Source of the DNA: Petrosia ficiformis
Taxonomy: Eukaryota > Porifera > Demospongiae > Haplosclerida > Petrosiidae
Direction of reading: 5' to 3'
Assembly: GCA_947044365.1 (NCBI GenBank)
Contig: OX345648.1
Span: forward strand, 3,042,096 to 3,106,095
DNA length: 64,000 nt
This document shows, one piece after another, positions 48,764 to 61,538 of this stretch. Below the pieces are notes generated by a model, which was not told where the DNA came from, searched no databases, and was given only the letters and a program-made list of their open reading frames with translations. Numbering within the stretch: the stretch's first letter is position 1; each line of letters begins with the position of its first letter. The translations under genes were made by a program, and so were the position numbers.

Positions 48764-51700
48764 TGGGATAAATGCATACAGAAAAAATATGACATGTACT
48801 GTAAAAAGAAAAAGCATTAAAAGCGTTTTGGAGAACTGTTCAATTGTTCAGGAGTAATCGTGAAGAATATCTGTGACTGTTTCTTCAGGTTGATAGATTT
48901 CTAGATTGGTATCACTTGCTCTCTCTGAGTGAGCAGCTACAAGTAGATTGGATATCCTTTGATTTTGTGATCAAAACTGTGGTTGCTCATTCATTTGTGC
49001 TTGTTTCGTTTCTCCTACACGTCATTATAGCAGTGGATGAGATACATGTAAAGTTTCTCCAGATGAGGAACAGTAACTCTGAGTTACACTAATAGCTCTC
49101 CAATACATGGAAATATGTATCTGTTTGTCTGTATAGCACATTTTCTGGAAAACTATTAAAATTGGAATTTGAATTACTAACAGACTTCAATTCCTACGAG
49201 AAAATCTAGGATATTAAATGTTTGTTTATATAGCACAGTTATATTGTTTTAATGTTTCCTGACCTTGAGTTACTACTGAAGAACAAGAAACATACCTGGT
49301 CATTTTCAAGGCTACTGCTGGTGAAGCAGTGCTTCAAAACAAATGCATTTGAGGTACATGTAGTTACTATAGTGCTAACATTTCTACTATGACAGCGACA
49401 GCTTCACCTACTTTGTGTCGTGTAGTGTGTGATTGAATCATAGAGGTTCTTTCATTTCTTTGTACTCTTAAACATCTTTGTACTCTTTTTTAATATTCTG
49501 TATGTGTGCATCACATTTATGTCTAGTGTTCTGGTTGCTTGCTTCACAGTATTAGACAAGTAGAAGTAATAGCGTACTAATGGACACTTAAATTAATGAA
49601 AATTTAATTTTGGAATATGGCCCACATTGCTATCCGACTGTGATCACTTTTGAATATTGGCATACATGTACAATGTGCATAACTATAATAATTATAATTT
49701 TTTAATTTAAATCAAATCATGTATGTAGTAATGTACATGTACATTATTAGATTTGTGGAATCTCGTATTTCTTGGGTCTAATCTGTGTCTTTTTCTGTTG
49801 CTACCATTTGCTTACTTTTTCTATGAAGCAGAGGGGCTTCCAGAAACAAAGAAAGTTAGTTCTTTTAACTTAAGTCATAATTTCTATTAACCTTTCTTCC
49901 TTCTGTCCCCAATTCATTCTTCACAATCAACCTTTGTTTTTCTCTTCTTTTAGGGTGTGATGTCAAGAGTGTATGAAGCTGTCATTATTCTTCTTCTAGT
50001 AGCCGCACTAGTAATAGGTACTGTATGGGTTGCTGATTCATTGACTCTACACTTTAACACATCTGAAGAAAACATAATGGTTAATACACTAATATTTATA
50101 ATACACTTTTTGTATGTTATTATTACTATATTCACTATAATATGTGCAACTATACATGTATACGTGCTATTATAGATTGTAGGGAGGTGATGTGGAGAAA
50201 GTGAAATGTCTTGTCACTAGATGCAGTTTATAGTTATACATTTCTACTTTTAATTTTGATTAGATGTCAGAGTAGAATAGGTGAATCTGTATCCTAATTA
50301 ACTTTTCATGTGCAGATCACTTTTTCAAGGAATTTTTTTTAACTTTGATGATGTACATTTATTATTATTTAGAAGTTAAATGCTTTTAACACAGTATTTT
50401 AATTGCAGCCTTGGGATATTCAGGACAAACAGATACATATACATCTGCTTATGTATATGCATGTCCTTTTTTATGTTTATAATCATCCTTAGGATTTTCA
50501 TGGATTGCTCTCGTATGTATCATTCCTGTATTCCTGTATGTCAATGTTGGGAGTGTTGTTTACTAGTCTGTGTACTCCTGTGGGGTTTGCTCACGTATTC
50601 ACTGTTCTTGGACAAATCATTGTTCAGCCTGAGGTACATGTACACACACTTGATTTTGTTACATTTGTGATGTTATTTGCCGGTTATAAATCTGTATGAC
50701 CTGATTCACACAAAAGCTTTTTTTAGGAAAAGAATAAAGTAGTATGCCAGTTTTGTGCACATAGAGCATATAAGGAGTAGCAATTTATTTCTTCAATAAG
50801 AAGTTGTCACAACTTGGATCATATGTAATTATTATATTTAAATAATTTAATGGCATTATCAGAGAGTACGGTAGTACTCTCTATGTAGGGATGGCACGGA
50901 AAAAAAATGGCCACCCAAACATTTCAATTGCAAGTGATGAGCTAAAATCTCTCCTAATATTATAGAGACAAGTCTTAATAAACACATACCTTTTGATATC
51001 TAGTGTTTTTATGACTAACAACATCTTTTAGACAGTTGGAGATCATCTTTAAGGTAGAGAACCGGCAAGTAGCAAAACTGGCAAAATCTTCATCTTCATA
51101 TTATTTTCCAGACAAATCATTTTTTTGTTTGTTGAACTATCACCATTCCAATCGCATTCATTGTAAAATTCTGATGTACAAGTATCGAGATGATATCTTC
51201 AGATGCTATGAAAGAAGACAGTCTCAACGACAGCGAAGATTTGATCTCAAATTGGACGCCATTTTTATAAGTGTATTCATTAATTTAGCCACGTGGAAAT
51301 AATTGCTCATGTGCACTTGTGTCTCATGATCAAAAGATTCAAAACATGAAAGCTGTGTACTGCTGCTATAAGAATAGTAATCAAGTTTGTGAGCAAATTC
51401 ATTCTTAAAATAATGAGCATAATATTAAAACCATGGTATACTGATAATATAATATTATATAGTATGATAAGCACTGGAATGCCAGTGGTTGACACAGAGA
51501 CTAGCACTACTTCTTGTGGCAAAGCTGTAAGTAAAATATAAAATAGGCAGTGTCATCTGTAAGTGAGAAAGAATGATAATCAATTCATAAATAATAGATA
51601 TAATTATACAAGTCTGACCTTCAATGATGATCAATCCTCATAGCAATGTACATAAAACATTCACAAATCGTCTACCATTCAGAAAAAAAACAATAGAAAC

Positions 51701-54700
51701 AAGAATAATAAAAATCATTTTCAATAAAAATGAGAAAGATGTAGGGATGTCAAAACCCAAAAATTATGCGAACAAGTTTGGGAGGTTAACGTAAAACCTA
51801 AATTTAAACAAACCACTTCCATATAACACTACATAAATACAGGTCTTTTTATTTTTCTTTATAGCGGTGTAAGTACATGTACTTATGTAGGGTTATATGG
51901 AAGTGGTTTGTTTAAATTTAGGTTTTACGTTAACCTCCCAAACTTGTTCGCATGATTTTTGGGTTTTGACATCCCTACATCTTTCTCATTTTTATTGAAA
52001 ATGATTTTTATTATTCTTGTACATGTAAGTTTTGTGGCAGAAAATTTCCAATTTTACATACATAACTGCACTGTTGATTCCCGTCATAGTACAGTGTGTA
52101 TGACAACTGGTGTGTCTATGATTACTCCTCACAGTGTATAAACAAGGGTCAAGTGACCTGTTATGTTCATCTGTTTGTCATGCAATTTCTAAATGACTTT
52201 ATTAATAGTTCTAAACACATGAGAAAGCTTGAGATTAATTGTATAATAAAGTACCTTCCAGGCAATGCAGATGCTAATGCAGAGGCTAATGCAGTTCACT
52301 GTATATGCAAACCCTGTGTTTTGTCATTTTAAGTTCAGAATAGCACAGTCACTACCAAAATAATATTTATGACAATAAATATGATGATATTGCACAGGAG
52401 TACGTGGTTTCAGAACTTATTGAATGTGTGACATAATTGTGCATTGTAATACAATATTCTTGTATATCCTACCATTCACATACACAGATACTGTTGAGAA
52501 TATTAGACAGTTTTGCTTACTATACAATGTACTTCTTCATTGGCCTATTATACTTTCCATTAGTTACATGTGGATGTTGAACAAGAACTAGAAAGTTTAG
52601 AAATGGAAAAAGCTGTTATAAATAGACACTTAAAAGGTTTGTATTGTTATTATTGCAGGTGTTCTATATCCACACATAGTTGCTAGTGACTTAACTTATC
52701 TAATTAAATTTTATCTACACCACTGTGATGTAATTATTGAGTTTGTTTTTAGGTACCGAAAATATATCTCCACAAATTCCTGACAATAGGGAGTTATCAC
52801 TTGAAGAGATCAATCAAGAAATAAAGAGGCTAGGTACATGTGCTTGCACATTATATATATTATAATTGGTATATGGTTGTGTGAGTCCAATCAGTCCATG
52901 AGAAATTAAACACATGACACAAATTTACAAAATCAGTGGCTGCTACAGCAGCTTTAGGTTTTCTGCCAAGTTGCCAATCGTGTGTTCCTACTGTAAAATA
53001 GTGGTATAAGGTGTTTTTATAATGGTCTGTATAGTATCTGTCTCTGCCCTGTTCTACTTGCCTATCCTATATTTAGGGTATAGGCACCTATACATTTAGA
53101 CATACCAGTATAGGTACAACACTACTTGTATCAAAATTATAGTGGCTGCTACAACATCGAGCGGCTCAAAGCTTTCTGCCAAGTTGATCGTCAATTGTAA
53201 CTTCATCTATTTTATTTCATGCGCAGTGCTTATGATACATGTAGTGTTGTACCTGTACTGGTATAGATAAATGTATAGGTGCCTATACTCAAGGTATATG
53301 TAATTATATGAAAAGCAGAGTGCAGATACAGATACTATACAGCTGTGCTAAAAGTAGTGATGTACGTGCACATAATGAATTAGCAAAATGAGTGAACCTA
53401 TATGCACTTTTAGTTGCCTTGGGAGGATAAGTTGTGACAGTGACACACACACACATACAAATTTAATTGCTTATAAATTATTTTCTGTCATTAAGAATTG
53501 GGAATGCCAATCATGCTTCACACTTGTGGCAAAGGTTTGCACTGCGAGTGCATTCATAATTACCCTCGCCGCGTAGCGTAGGCGGAAGGGTACGGTAATC
53601 GTTTTGTCTGTGTCTGTCTGTCTGTGTGTTAGCACTTTTTCTGGAAAAATAAAAACATTGACAATTCAAATGAGGTACTGGTAGACTTCAAATTATACAA
53701 GGAAAAAAATAACGTAGGAATTCTTCTAAAACCTTTCGGTTCTAAAGATATGACAATTTTTATAACTCATGATGCATGCGCAGTCTGATTTCTATTCCAT
53801 GTAACAAAAGTATTGTTTGTTTCATACACTTCATTATATTTTTTTTAAATGGAGTGCTTTGTATTACTTTGCCACGTAGGCGAGGGTCCCGTCCCGACGG
53901 CGCTCGTTACCTTTGTAATTATCTTCTTTATAATTATACTAATTCTAAAAGTATATTAATTGTGTGTGTATAAATGTATAATAATATTATTATATATTAT
54001 CAATTTTACAGAGCGCCATCATCATTCCTCAATATGTGAACGTCATTTCTTGTTTCCTGTTTCCTTCCTTTTTGTCTTGGCTCTTACATGTGTCTCCCTT
54101 TTACTAGTTTCACTCAATATTTTAAACCTTTTATTCAGCTCAGAAAAACTATCGAAAGGAGCCCAGGTATGTAAACTGTAATTTAATAGCACAGTTATAA
54201 GTAACTGTGAATGACATTTATGAGTCATCACACTAAAGTACTGTTACAAACTTACAGTGCCCTGTGCTCCCAGTTACAATGGGACCACTCATTCACTGTC
54301 GAGGCAAAAATTTTGTCTGGATCTCTTGTCATTGGTTGTACTACATTTAGCTTCACTACTAAGGCACTAAGTAAAAAGCTTGTATTTGAGTCCTCCAGAA
54401 GATTAGTTAAATATTACTTTTTTTTCTATAGTGTCCTATATAATTATAATTTAAATTCATTATGTAAGTGTTGTTGCTTTGTAAACTCCACTCAACCTTT
54501 CCTTGTGAGATTATACTACCACTGTACCTGTACTCGTGTAATGAATGAACTTGTCTCAACATTCACTCCCTCATATTTATAAACATTTCAAAAAAATAAA
54601 AACACTGGTGTCCCACGATACTCAGACAGAGAGGATGAGTAGCCATAATGCACTGTAACATCCTGGGATATCCAGTGTTACACTGGTGTACCAGGATACT

Positions 54701-56424
54701 CGGCAGAGAGGATGAGTAGCCATAATGCGCTGTAACATCCTGGGATAACCAGTGTTACACTGATGTCCTGGGATACTCAGACAGAGATGTTGAGTAGCCA
54801 TCATACAATGTAGCATCCTGGGATATCTAGTGTTACACTGGTGTCCCGGGATACTCTGACAGAATGCGTAGATAGCTACTATCCCTGTACTATTGTGGGG
54901 ACAGATATAGTTAATTTGGTTGCTATAATTGACTGTTGACTGTCAGTGACACCATTGGACATCCATCAAAAATTATACTCATATAAGTGTCCTATGACGT
55001 TATTTTGCACATGTGTCTAATGTGTAGGATAACAACTACTGCCTACTGTATTATATTATTCTCTCTATTCAATTATATAGGATCATATATATATTCTCGG
55101 AGAAATGTCTTCTTCTTATATGGGTCCTATTGGTGCTCTAGTTGAAATAATATTGATTGTGTATCCATCCAACTGTTGCTAATTAAAAAATGTTTAAGAC
55201 AAATGCAATGCGCCTGTGTGTGTGTGTGTGTGTGTGTGTGTAGGATGGAGATTTCATTATGTGTTATTATGAAGTTAAAGAATGAATATTGAAAATGCAT
55301 TATGGATACTTTATGGAATTTGATTATTTTTCTTAATTTCTATTGGTTTTATGATCAGATATATGATAATTGCCAGTTTAGTAGGTTTTTATAGCACTCC
55401 AGTAATAGGAAGATTTCTACCAGTACCACATGAAACTTCAATGTTGAAGGTGATAAATAATTTTTTATGAAGTGTGATTACTAATTGGAATCTATCCTTT
55501 CATATAGGTTATTTCAAACAGTATTATATTACTTACTTTAAGTTCAGCAATGCCAGTAATGGTCAAAGCTTTAGGTAAGTCTATGCAGTCTATCTCCCAT
55601 ATACATGTATTGTGTATGTTTATATCTGCCCCATCATCAATAGCAACAACCACAAGTTTAATAAAGCCCACACAAGTTTTAATTTAGTAACACTATATAC
55701 TAGCTTCAATTAGCTCATTTGAATGGAGTGTTTAACTTATTCACCATCCTATGTCTAATAATAAGCCTTTTCATTTTAACAACCAAATAATACTTCCAAA
55801 CTATGTTTGAGAACACCCAGGCGAGTGTACATGTGCTTGTGATCTAAACATTTTTCTAGATAAAGTGCTTTAATTTTGTTGTAATACTGTATGCTTTATC
55901 ACAACATCAATGTATAAATCCTTCATATGTAAATTTTCGAATTTGGCTAAAGCTTGACGTAAATGCAACATCATGTTAAATGTTCCTTAATAGCTAACTA
56001 TGCCTTTGAGAAAATATTGATGACATACACAAATCATCACATCTGGAGTACATGTACGTCAGGGTTCCATTTAGAGGCATTCACTCCCTTGCAAGTTTAA
56101 CTGCCTTCAGTTTCTGATGTGGCCCTGGCTGTTGATACACAGCATGCACACAGTCTACTGCAACTATAATATAATCTTTATTCTTCTTTATTAGGTATAA
56201 CGAAGTTCAACTTGATGGGCCATTTCAGTAGCCTTGCTGTGCTCCAGAGCTTCTGGCTTGTCCTATCTTACAATCTCACCTTTTTCATTTTAACTTGTTC
56301 TATTATATTCAAGAGAGCTACCCAGAGTGTCATTAGAGAAGTAACGTATTTGTTAAGAGACAGAATCAAGTTTATCAATTCCTCGACTTTTCGTAAAACT
56401 AAAAGCAAAATACACTTGGATTAA
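42094..56424 (+). CDS. LMBR1: LMBR1/LMBR1L-type multispanning membrane protein, 491 aa, 14 exons
   Basis: Exons with GT-AG sites and matching phases: 42094-42159, 44736-44829, 47330-47357, 47969-48108, 49751-49854, 49954-50079, 50493-50633, 52564-52636, 52753-52833, 54012-54166, 55081-55160, 55359-55449, 55508-55574, 56195-56424. The spliced length is 491 residues; vertebrate LMBR1 and LMBR1L are about 490. Family motifs in order: a start like MAEVSIDPEQQRVFYGFVRE, LLPSSIISNEI, YYVKWLNTSLI, LPFAYFFYEAEGLPETKK, FLYSCMSMLGVLF, CTPVGFAHVFTVLGQ. Hydrophobic stretches suggest about nine membrane spans. LMBR1L is known as a lipocalin-1 receptor and Wnt regulator; LMBR1 is best known because its intron holds a limb enhancer in vertebrates. 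Which paralogue this is cannot be decided, so the symbol denotes the family. Introns carry several MITEs but the coding exons are intact. Confidence 0.92.
45924..45964. mobile_element. 41-bp hairpin mini-element with 9-bp target duplication
   Basis: aggagcccatgaaaaaa pairs perfectly with ttttttcatgggctcct around a 7-base loop. The direct repeat ggtattagc flanks it at 45915-45923 and 45965-45973. It lies in intron 2 of the LMBR1-type gene. This is the smallest element in the window with a convincing duplication. Confidence 0.8.
45977..46034. repeat. (TTA)n microsatellite
   Basis: About 17 consecutive tta units directly after the mini-element, in intron 2 of the LMBR1-type gene. Confidence 0.9.
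48716..48761. repeat. (TA)n microsatellite
   Basis: Alternating ta tract in intron 4 of the LMBR1-type gene. Confidence 0.9.
51700..52019. mobile_element. Near-perfect palindrome, 141-bp arms
   Basis: 51700-51840 and 51879-52019 are inverted copies with three mismatches seen over 141 bp, separated by 38 bp. A diverged relative occurs near 46190-46440 (gcaaacgaacaagattggg ... caaacttgctcgtgtcc type ends). The young copy sits in intron 7 of the LMBR1-type gene and would form a strong hairpin in the pre-mRNA. Confidence 0.85.
53028..53350. repeat. Inverted repeat, ~110-bp arms
   Basis: tatagtatctgtctctgccct ... gtataggcacctatacattta ... tacaacactac recurs inverted at about 53235-53345. It lies in intron 9 of the LMBR1-type gene and is probably another foldback or MITE. 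Confidence 0.75.
53561..53910 (+). mobile_element. TIR element of the ccctcgcc/ggcgaggg family, copy 3
   Basis: The shortest of three copies (350 bp). It starts taccctcgccgcgtagcg and ends gtcccgtcccgacgg. It lies in intron 9 of the LMBR1-type gene and keeps both ends and the tctgtctgtg tract. Confidence 0.85.
54606..54870. repeat. 77-bp tandem repeat, about 3.4 copies
   Basis: Units begin gtgtcccacgatactcagacagaga and end tatccagtgttacact, with several substitutions each. Located in intron 10 of the LMBR1-type gene. Confidence 0.9.
55214..55243. repeat. (GT)n microsatellite
   Basis: Simple tg repeat in intron 11 of the LMBR1-type gene. Confidence 0.9.
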
Positions 56425-56612
56425 TTAATGCTACATCATGTTTCAATGTATAACATTATAATTAATTTTATTAGTGTACAAGTAAAAGTTACTGTTATAT
56501 TTATTTCTCAGTCTTGCATGCATGTGTGTATTCATGTAAATGACTGTAATAGATTATCAGTGTATTATTGTATTGTCATCACTTGTGGTGCAAGCATGGC
56601 GTAATCTGACAA

Positions 56613-56646
56613 GCCAGACCCTCGTGGTAAGAGGCAGAGGGTCTGG
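56613..56646. repeat. Short hairpin, possible mini-MITE
   Basis: ccagaccctc and gagggtctgg form an inverted pair around a 13-base loop, just downstream of the LMBR1-type stop. No target duplication was seen. Confidence 0.4.
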
Positions 56647-56896
56647 TGACACACATAGTTATGGACTCTGCAGACCAATCAGATTAAGTTGTTCAACCAC
56701 AAACATTTCAACGTCACTGATTGCGTAATAACCGATTATACGCGAAATTATTAAAAAAACGCCCACAATCACGTGATGCGGAATTAATTTCAAATGTCAA
56801 GATTTTTTTGAGACTTTTTGTTTCTGTGTTATTCTTGAGTGTTATCAGCCAAGGAAACCCAAAATTATATGTAACGAACGTTTCTAAATAGTCTAG

Positions 56897-58659
56897 GGAT
56901 CAACTGAAAAGAACGATCACAACATCGGGCGACTTAGCCACGCCCACCAAAAGTCATTTGGTGAGCCACGCCTATCATGTGACTTCCGGTGGGCGCGGTT
57001 CAACTTTCTTCAAGACTTCAAGGTGAAGGTGACAGATCTTTTGTGAGTTGGTGGTTTTTATAAAAACCTTTGAAGGAGAACGAAGAAAAGATATAAAGAA
57101 AAGATATAAAGAAAAGAAGCTTTTAAAAAAGCTGGTAAACAAAAACAATTACTTGCACGGAATTGCAACTGTACAAGGTAGAGACTGGATATATTACACT
57201 ACACTGGGTATATTTCAGCAATACATTGACAGAGACCTTGGAAAGCTTGTCGATGTGTTGACCCATACCTCTCCCTCCACATGTGCTCATCGAGGTAGGA
57301 TTCTAAATGATCACTATGACATCCCCGCATTCTTTTTAATTTAGTTTTTACATTATTCCAATAACTCTCGATGTTTTGAGTATGTACTCCAGTTGCTGGG
57401 TCTACAAAGTGTAGGGAGTGATTGACGTGTTGATGTTGAGTAATATTAGGTAGTGTGTTGATTCTATTGTAAGCTGCCCATTCATCGGAGTGAATAATGG
57501 TGCCGCTCAAGCACCAATCTCTTATAATTGGCAAGAGTGTGGCTGCATCTCTTCTGGGAACTAGTCTCATCACTCCAAGAGCTGGATTACGTGATGTGTC
57601 TACCATTCCAAACACCCAGTTTTCAGATCTTGCTGGCCGACCACGGTGGTTTTTAGGCTTGTGCGAAAACATTGACTCATCAATCTGAACAACCACTCCC
57701 AGTTTGACAGCATTTGGATTGGCTCGTGCTTCACTGAGTAGTTTTGTCGAGCAAACTTCTCTGAACCACTGATATATATCAATAGCAGTGCATTCAGAAA
57801 TCTCTGCTTCGTCAGCAGCATCTCCAACTGGCCTTTCTCTGCTCCACATTTGCATCACTAATAGCCACTTCTGTAAGGTCAACCGTGACTTGATGAAAAA
57901 ACTATTGTGTCTGATTGATTTCATGGTCTTACAATCCGGACATCTAAATGTAAACCCATCACTGGACCCTTCTGTACTCCTAGTCTTGAACTCCATCTGA
58001 GTACCACACCTGTGTTACAAGAATAACTATTTATACTTCTATTCAGTTCCTTATTTTAATGTATTATTTGAGACTGAGCCTGACAAAATCACCTTTACAA
58101 CAATGTTTTACATAATTCATGCATGTAAGGCTTCATGTACTGCAATATCGTTCCCTTAATATAGCTTAGGTTGTTTACTATTAATTTAATCCCTGCAATT
58201 TCATTTAATACATTAAACTACTATCAAGTTATGAAGCAATAAAGTGAAAATGTAAAAATTGTTAAAAGGATGATTTTGTCAGACTGCATGCTCACATTTA
58301 TTGAAAGTAGATTTATAATAATTATAATGATGCAAAAAAATAAGCATAATTATTCTACCTTGTACAGTTGCAATTCCTTGCAAGTAATTGTTTTTGTTGT
58401 AAAAATTGAATGATCTTGTCATTTCCACCAAAAATAACTGGTCCAAGTTCTATCAAAGACATATTGTGCACTGGATTTGTTTTCGCATTTCGCGGAAAGT
58501 ATTCCCGCTACCGGGGAGTTTGCATTGCATTGATTTGCAGACACAGCAAAACTTAAACCGCACCCACCGGAAGTCACATGATAGGCGTGGCTCACCACAT
58601 GACTTTTGGTGGGCGTGGCTAAGTCGCCCGATGCTGTGATCGTTCTTTTCAGTTGATCC
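56897..58659. mobile_element. Merlin-type DNA transposon with ~104-bp TIRs
   Basis: 56897-57000 (ggatcaactgaaaagaacga ... gacttccggtgggcgcggtt) is repeated inverted at 58556-58659 with only a few mismatches. Between them lies an intact minus-strand transposase. No 8-9 bp duplication directly flanking these limits could be seen, so the exact ends may differ by some bases. Confidence 0.85.
57199..58462 (-). CDS. Merlin (IS1016/ISXO2-like) transposase, 304 aa, two exons
   Basis: Exon 1 (58462-58359, starting MSLIELGPVIFGGNDK) splices through a consensus GTAGAA/ACAG intron to exon 2 (58009-57199). The join creates a zinc ribbon, CNCTRCG followed by CPDC. The catalytic DDE triad is visible in VQIDESMFSHK, IIHSDEWAAY and HTQNIESYW, in the order and spacing of the IS1595/ISXO2-like fold. 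The enzyme excises and inserts DNA by cut and paste. No stop or frameshift interrupts the frame, and both TIRs are present, so this copy could be active. The only other gene within the TIRs would be shadow frames on the plus strand. Confidence 0.9.
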
Positions 58660-58847
58660 AAGAATTGCAAGAAATGATCTTCCAAGTTGATTGTTTAAAC
58701 AATGTGGTTTCATGGTAATTAAGTATAACAATGCTTGGTGGTGCAAAATTAAAATGACAGTAATATTGGATTAGGCTATACACCATAGTGAAATATTATC
58801 CCAGAGATTAAATACATGTATATACTTCATTAATTTGTATACACAGG

Positions 58848-61538
58848 GATCTCAGAAAATGTACGAAGATAATGATTGTGACAATAAATTGGATAAGAAA
58901 AAAGGTTGGTTTTATAATAAGTTATGAATTTTTGTGCACATAGCAAACACATTCAATATACATGTGTCATATTTATACATGTACATGTAGCAATTCTTAG
59001 ACTATTATCTAATATATATGTGATTTAAATATGATTTCTAAGGATAATGTCAACAGTTCCATTGTAACTAATGTGTATGAAATATACATTTATTTGTTAA
59101 GTCTCTTTCATTAAGTTGTATCATTGCTTTTCACAGACTCTGGATCTCTCCTTTTACTCATAGCAGACAGTCTTATTAGGCTTGAAGCATGTGTCCAGAG
59201 AAGATATTTAAAGCCTCCCTTCAGAGAAAAGTACATACATAACATAATTATATTGCATACTGTACTGTTCAATTATGTCCTTAATTTATCACTTGTATCT
59301 CTTCAGATCTTTAGATGTGAAAAAGGAAGGTTCTGATGACTCAGGAAAGGAGATGACATCAACTGAAGAGCCCCTTGCTCTAACAAAATGGAGAACGGCA
59401 GTTGGTGATGCCAAGTCTACCTCACAATTAGGTGTTTGTATGAATGAACTAGAGAAGAACATAGCTTGGGAAAAAAGTCCAATGAAAGTGGTATGTAAAC
59501 ATGTAATTCACATGGTAGATACTGTAGTACAACCAGAACAGCAAGTGTAACTGCAACTACATGTATTGTCACTAATAATTTGTAACATATATATACATCA
59601 TGTATGCATATCTTAGAAACGTCGTGTACACGCTACGTAGCTAAAACGGCACGTGTTAACTACAGAATGAAGCGTTCCGTACTACGGTCATAGTACAAAG
59701 ACAGAACATGAACTTTTTTTTGATTTCTACTGTATGTATGATTATCATTGGATTAACATGTGCTTTGACCAATCAAGATCTGTAGTAGTAGTTCTTTCTG
59801 TCTCTTCAGCATGTGGGGGTTCATCTCCCTCATCATTATTATCAGTGGACAAAAGAGGAGAACTGTGGTGTGGATTTGTAAAGATAGATCTCATTTTCAC
59901 AAGCTGTAGTAGTAGTTCTTTCTGTCTCTTCAGCATGTGGGGGTTCATCTCCCTCATCGTTATTATCAGTGGACAAAAGAGGAGAACTGTGGTGTGGATT
60001 TGTAAAGATAGTTCACTTCCTTCCATTCTTTCTGTGCATAGATTCTTGCATATCTTTTCTAGCTCTTGTATTCGCTTTGTATTCGCTTCTTCATTCCCTC
60101 TATCTTTTCGCTTAGAATTTTCACAACCTCATTCTGTGTCACCATGTGTAGTGTGGTCCAACTGTGTAGATGGGCTCTCGGGCTCATCTTGCTGCTCCTC
60201 CGTCATTTCTACGTTCGAAATGGTAGTCTCGTGAGCCAGACTCTATGCAAATGAGTTTTTATGCAAATTATTATTCGGTGTGGCTATAGTGGGTGGGGCC
60301 GGGAAGACTGTATGTCGTAGTAGATGTAGTTAAGGATTGAGGGTTCCCTGTTTAAGATTCTGCGTTTTCGCACAGCAGACCAGTCTTTCATGCAGCATTG
60401 ATGATGCTTCCAAGCTGATGAGTAATAATGAGATCAAGGACTGGTTGGTAAGACGAGAACGATTCTTAGTTTTCATTCTATCCAAATTTAGAACATAGTG
60501 TGCAGAACATACCTGGAGGATCCTCTACACAAAGCAACCAAGTTGCTGGAAGGCCTACTATTTTTGGTCTTTTGGCAATAGGCAGGCTTACTGCTTCTCC
60601 AAACAAATTGTATTGTTTAGTGTATAACGTGCTTTGCGGGAAACGCTGCACTGTGTATGTATCTTGTGAACTTTCCGTCTTTCACATATGAAATTGTGAC
60701 TGTGCAGAGCTTTTCTTCAGTTTTTGTGAATCTAGTCTAGTAGTGTTTGTATCTTTTCATTCAGAATTGGTAAAGGGGGCAGATGTCTTTTTGCCGCCCT
60801 AAAAACACTCGGTCACTTTAAATTGTTCCATGTCACTTTAAATTGTTTCAGTACATAATAAGTCATAAGTTTAGAAAGTATAACAAATCAAACATGTTCA
60901 AACCTTTTTTTTATTCATTTTTAATTAAAGTATTACACATCTTGCATTAATCAAATGTTTTTTTGCTATTTATATCAATCTTATTCTGTCTCCTCAGTTT
61001 TGTGTGAATGTCGTACAGGTGATAATGAGTCCTTGATGTTATTATGTGATAACTGTGACAGAGGAACACATACTTATTGTTGTAAACCTAAACTTGAGTC
61101 AATACCTGAAGGTGACTGGTACTGTCATGACTGTGTTATTAATGTAAGTCCAACAAAATTATTTATTTCTGTAGCCAGAAAGACCATCCCTATACTGTAT
61201 GTACACATGATTCAAGCATAATTAGTTTGTTTATGTGGATGGATGATCTTGTTTCTAGGAGGACAGTACACACTAAGACATACATGTACTTGTAATATTA
61301 CAATAATATTTCTTTTATTTTTTCATCATTGAATATATGCTCCCTTTTCACTAAAATATATACATTTGGTAAAGCTTGTACCATGGGTTCTTCACTATTT
61401 TGATAAATTTTCTTCTTTTTTTTAGGCATCACGGAAGAGCGTTTGTAATGTTTGTGAAACTGCAAGAGGTATATTGCTACATTCTACAGAATGTCCAAAG
61501 GTCATTCACAAAAGATTTCATAACCCTCCATTGACAAG
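58848..61538 (+). CDS. BAZ-like chromatin remodelling protein, partial (WAKZ region and PHD finger)
   Basis: Exons 58848-58905, 59137-59230, 59307-59490, 60998-61143 and 61426-61538 are bounded by AG/GT. The protein contains IADSLIRLEACVQRRYLKPPF, ALTKWRTAVGDAKSTSQLGV and LEKNIAWEKSPMKV, which match the segment before the PHD finger in BAZ1/BAZ2 proteins. A PHD finger follows (CECRTGDN ... LCDNCDRGTHTYCC ... GDWYCHDC), then a second cysteine-containing exon (VCNVCETARG). BAZ proteins are non-catalytic subunits of ISWI complexes that read histone tails. The DDT/upstream part and bromodomain are not seen. The join 59490 to 60998 is out of phase by one base with the only AG acceptor, suggesting a missed exon, sequence error or decay. 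The start may be the ATG at 58860 or lie upstream. Confidence 0.75.
59745..60235 (-). pseudogene. Coiled-coil ORF relic with 124-bp tandem duplication
   Basis: On the minus strand a frame starting MTEEQQDEPESPSTQ (about 60205) continues, after a TGA, into LEKICKNLCTERMEG and repeats of SSPLLSTDNNDEGDEPPHAEE. The block 59782-59905 is duplicated in tandem at about 59906-60025. The same protein signature occurs at 63774-63998. It lies in the intron between the WAKZ and PHD exons of the BAZ-like gene. Family unknown. Confidence 0.55.

Noticed and set aside
59734..60234. 166-aa plus-strand ORF rich in Ser/Cys/Leu
   Set aside because: Shadow of the minus-strand coiled-coil relic and its tandem duplication.
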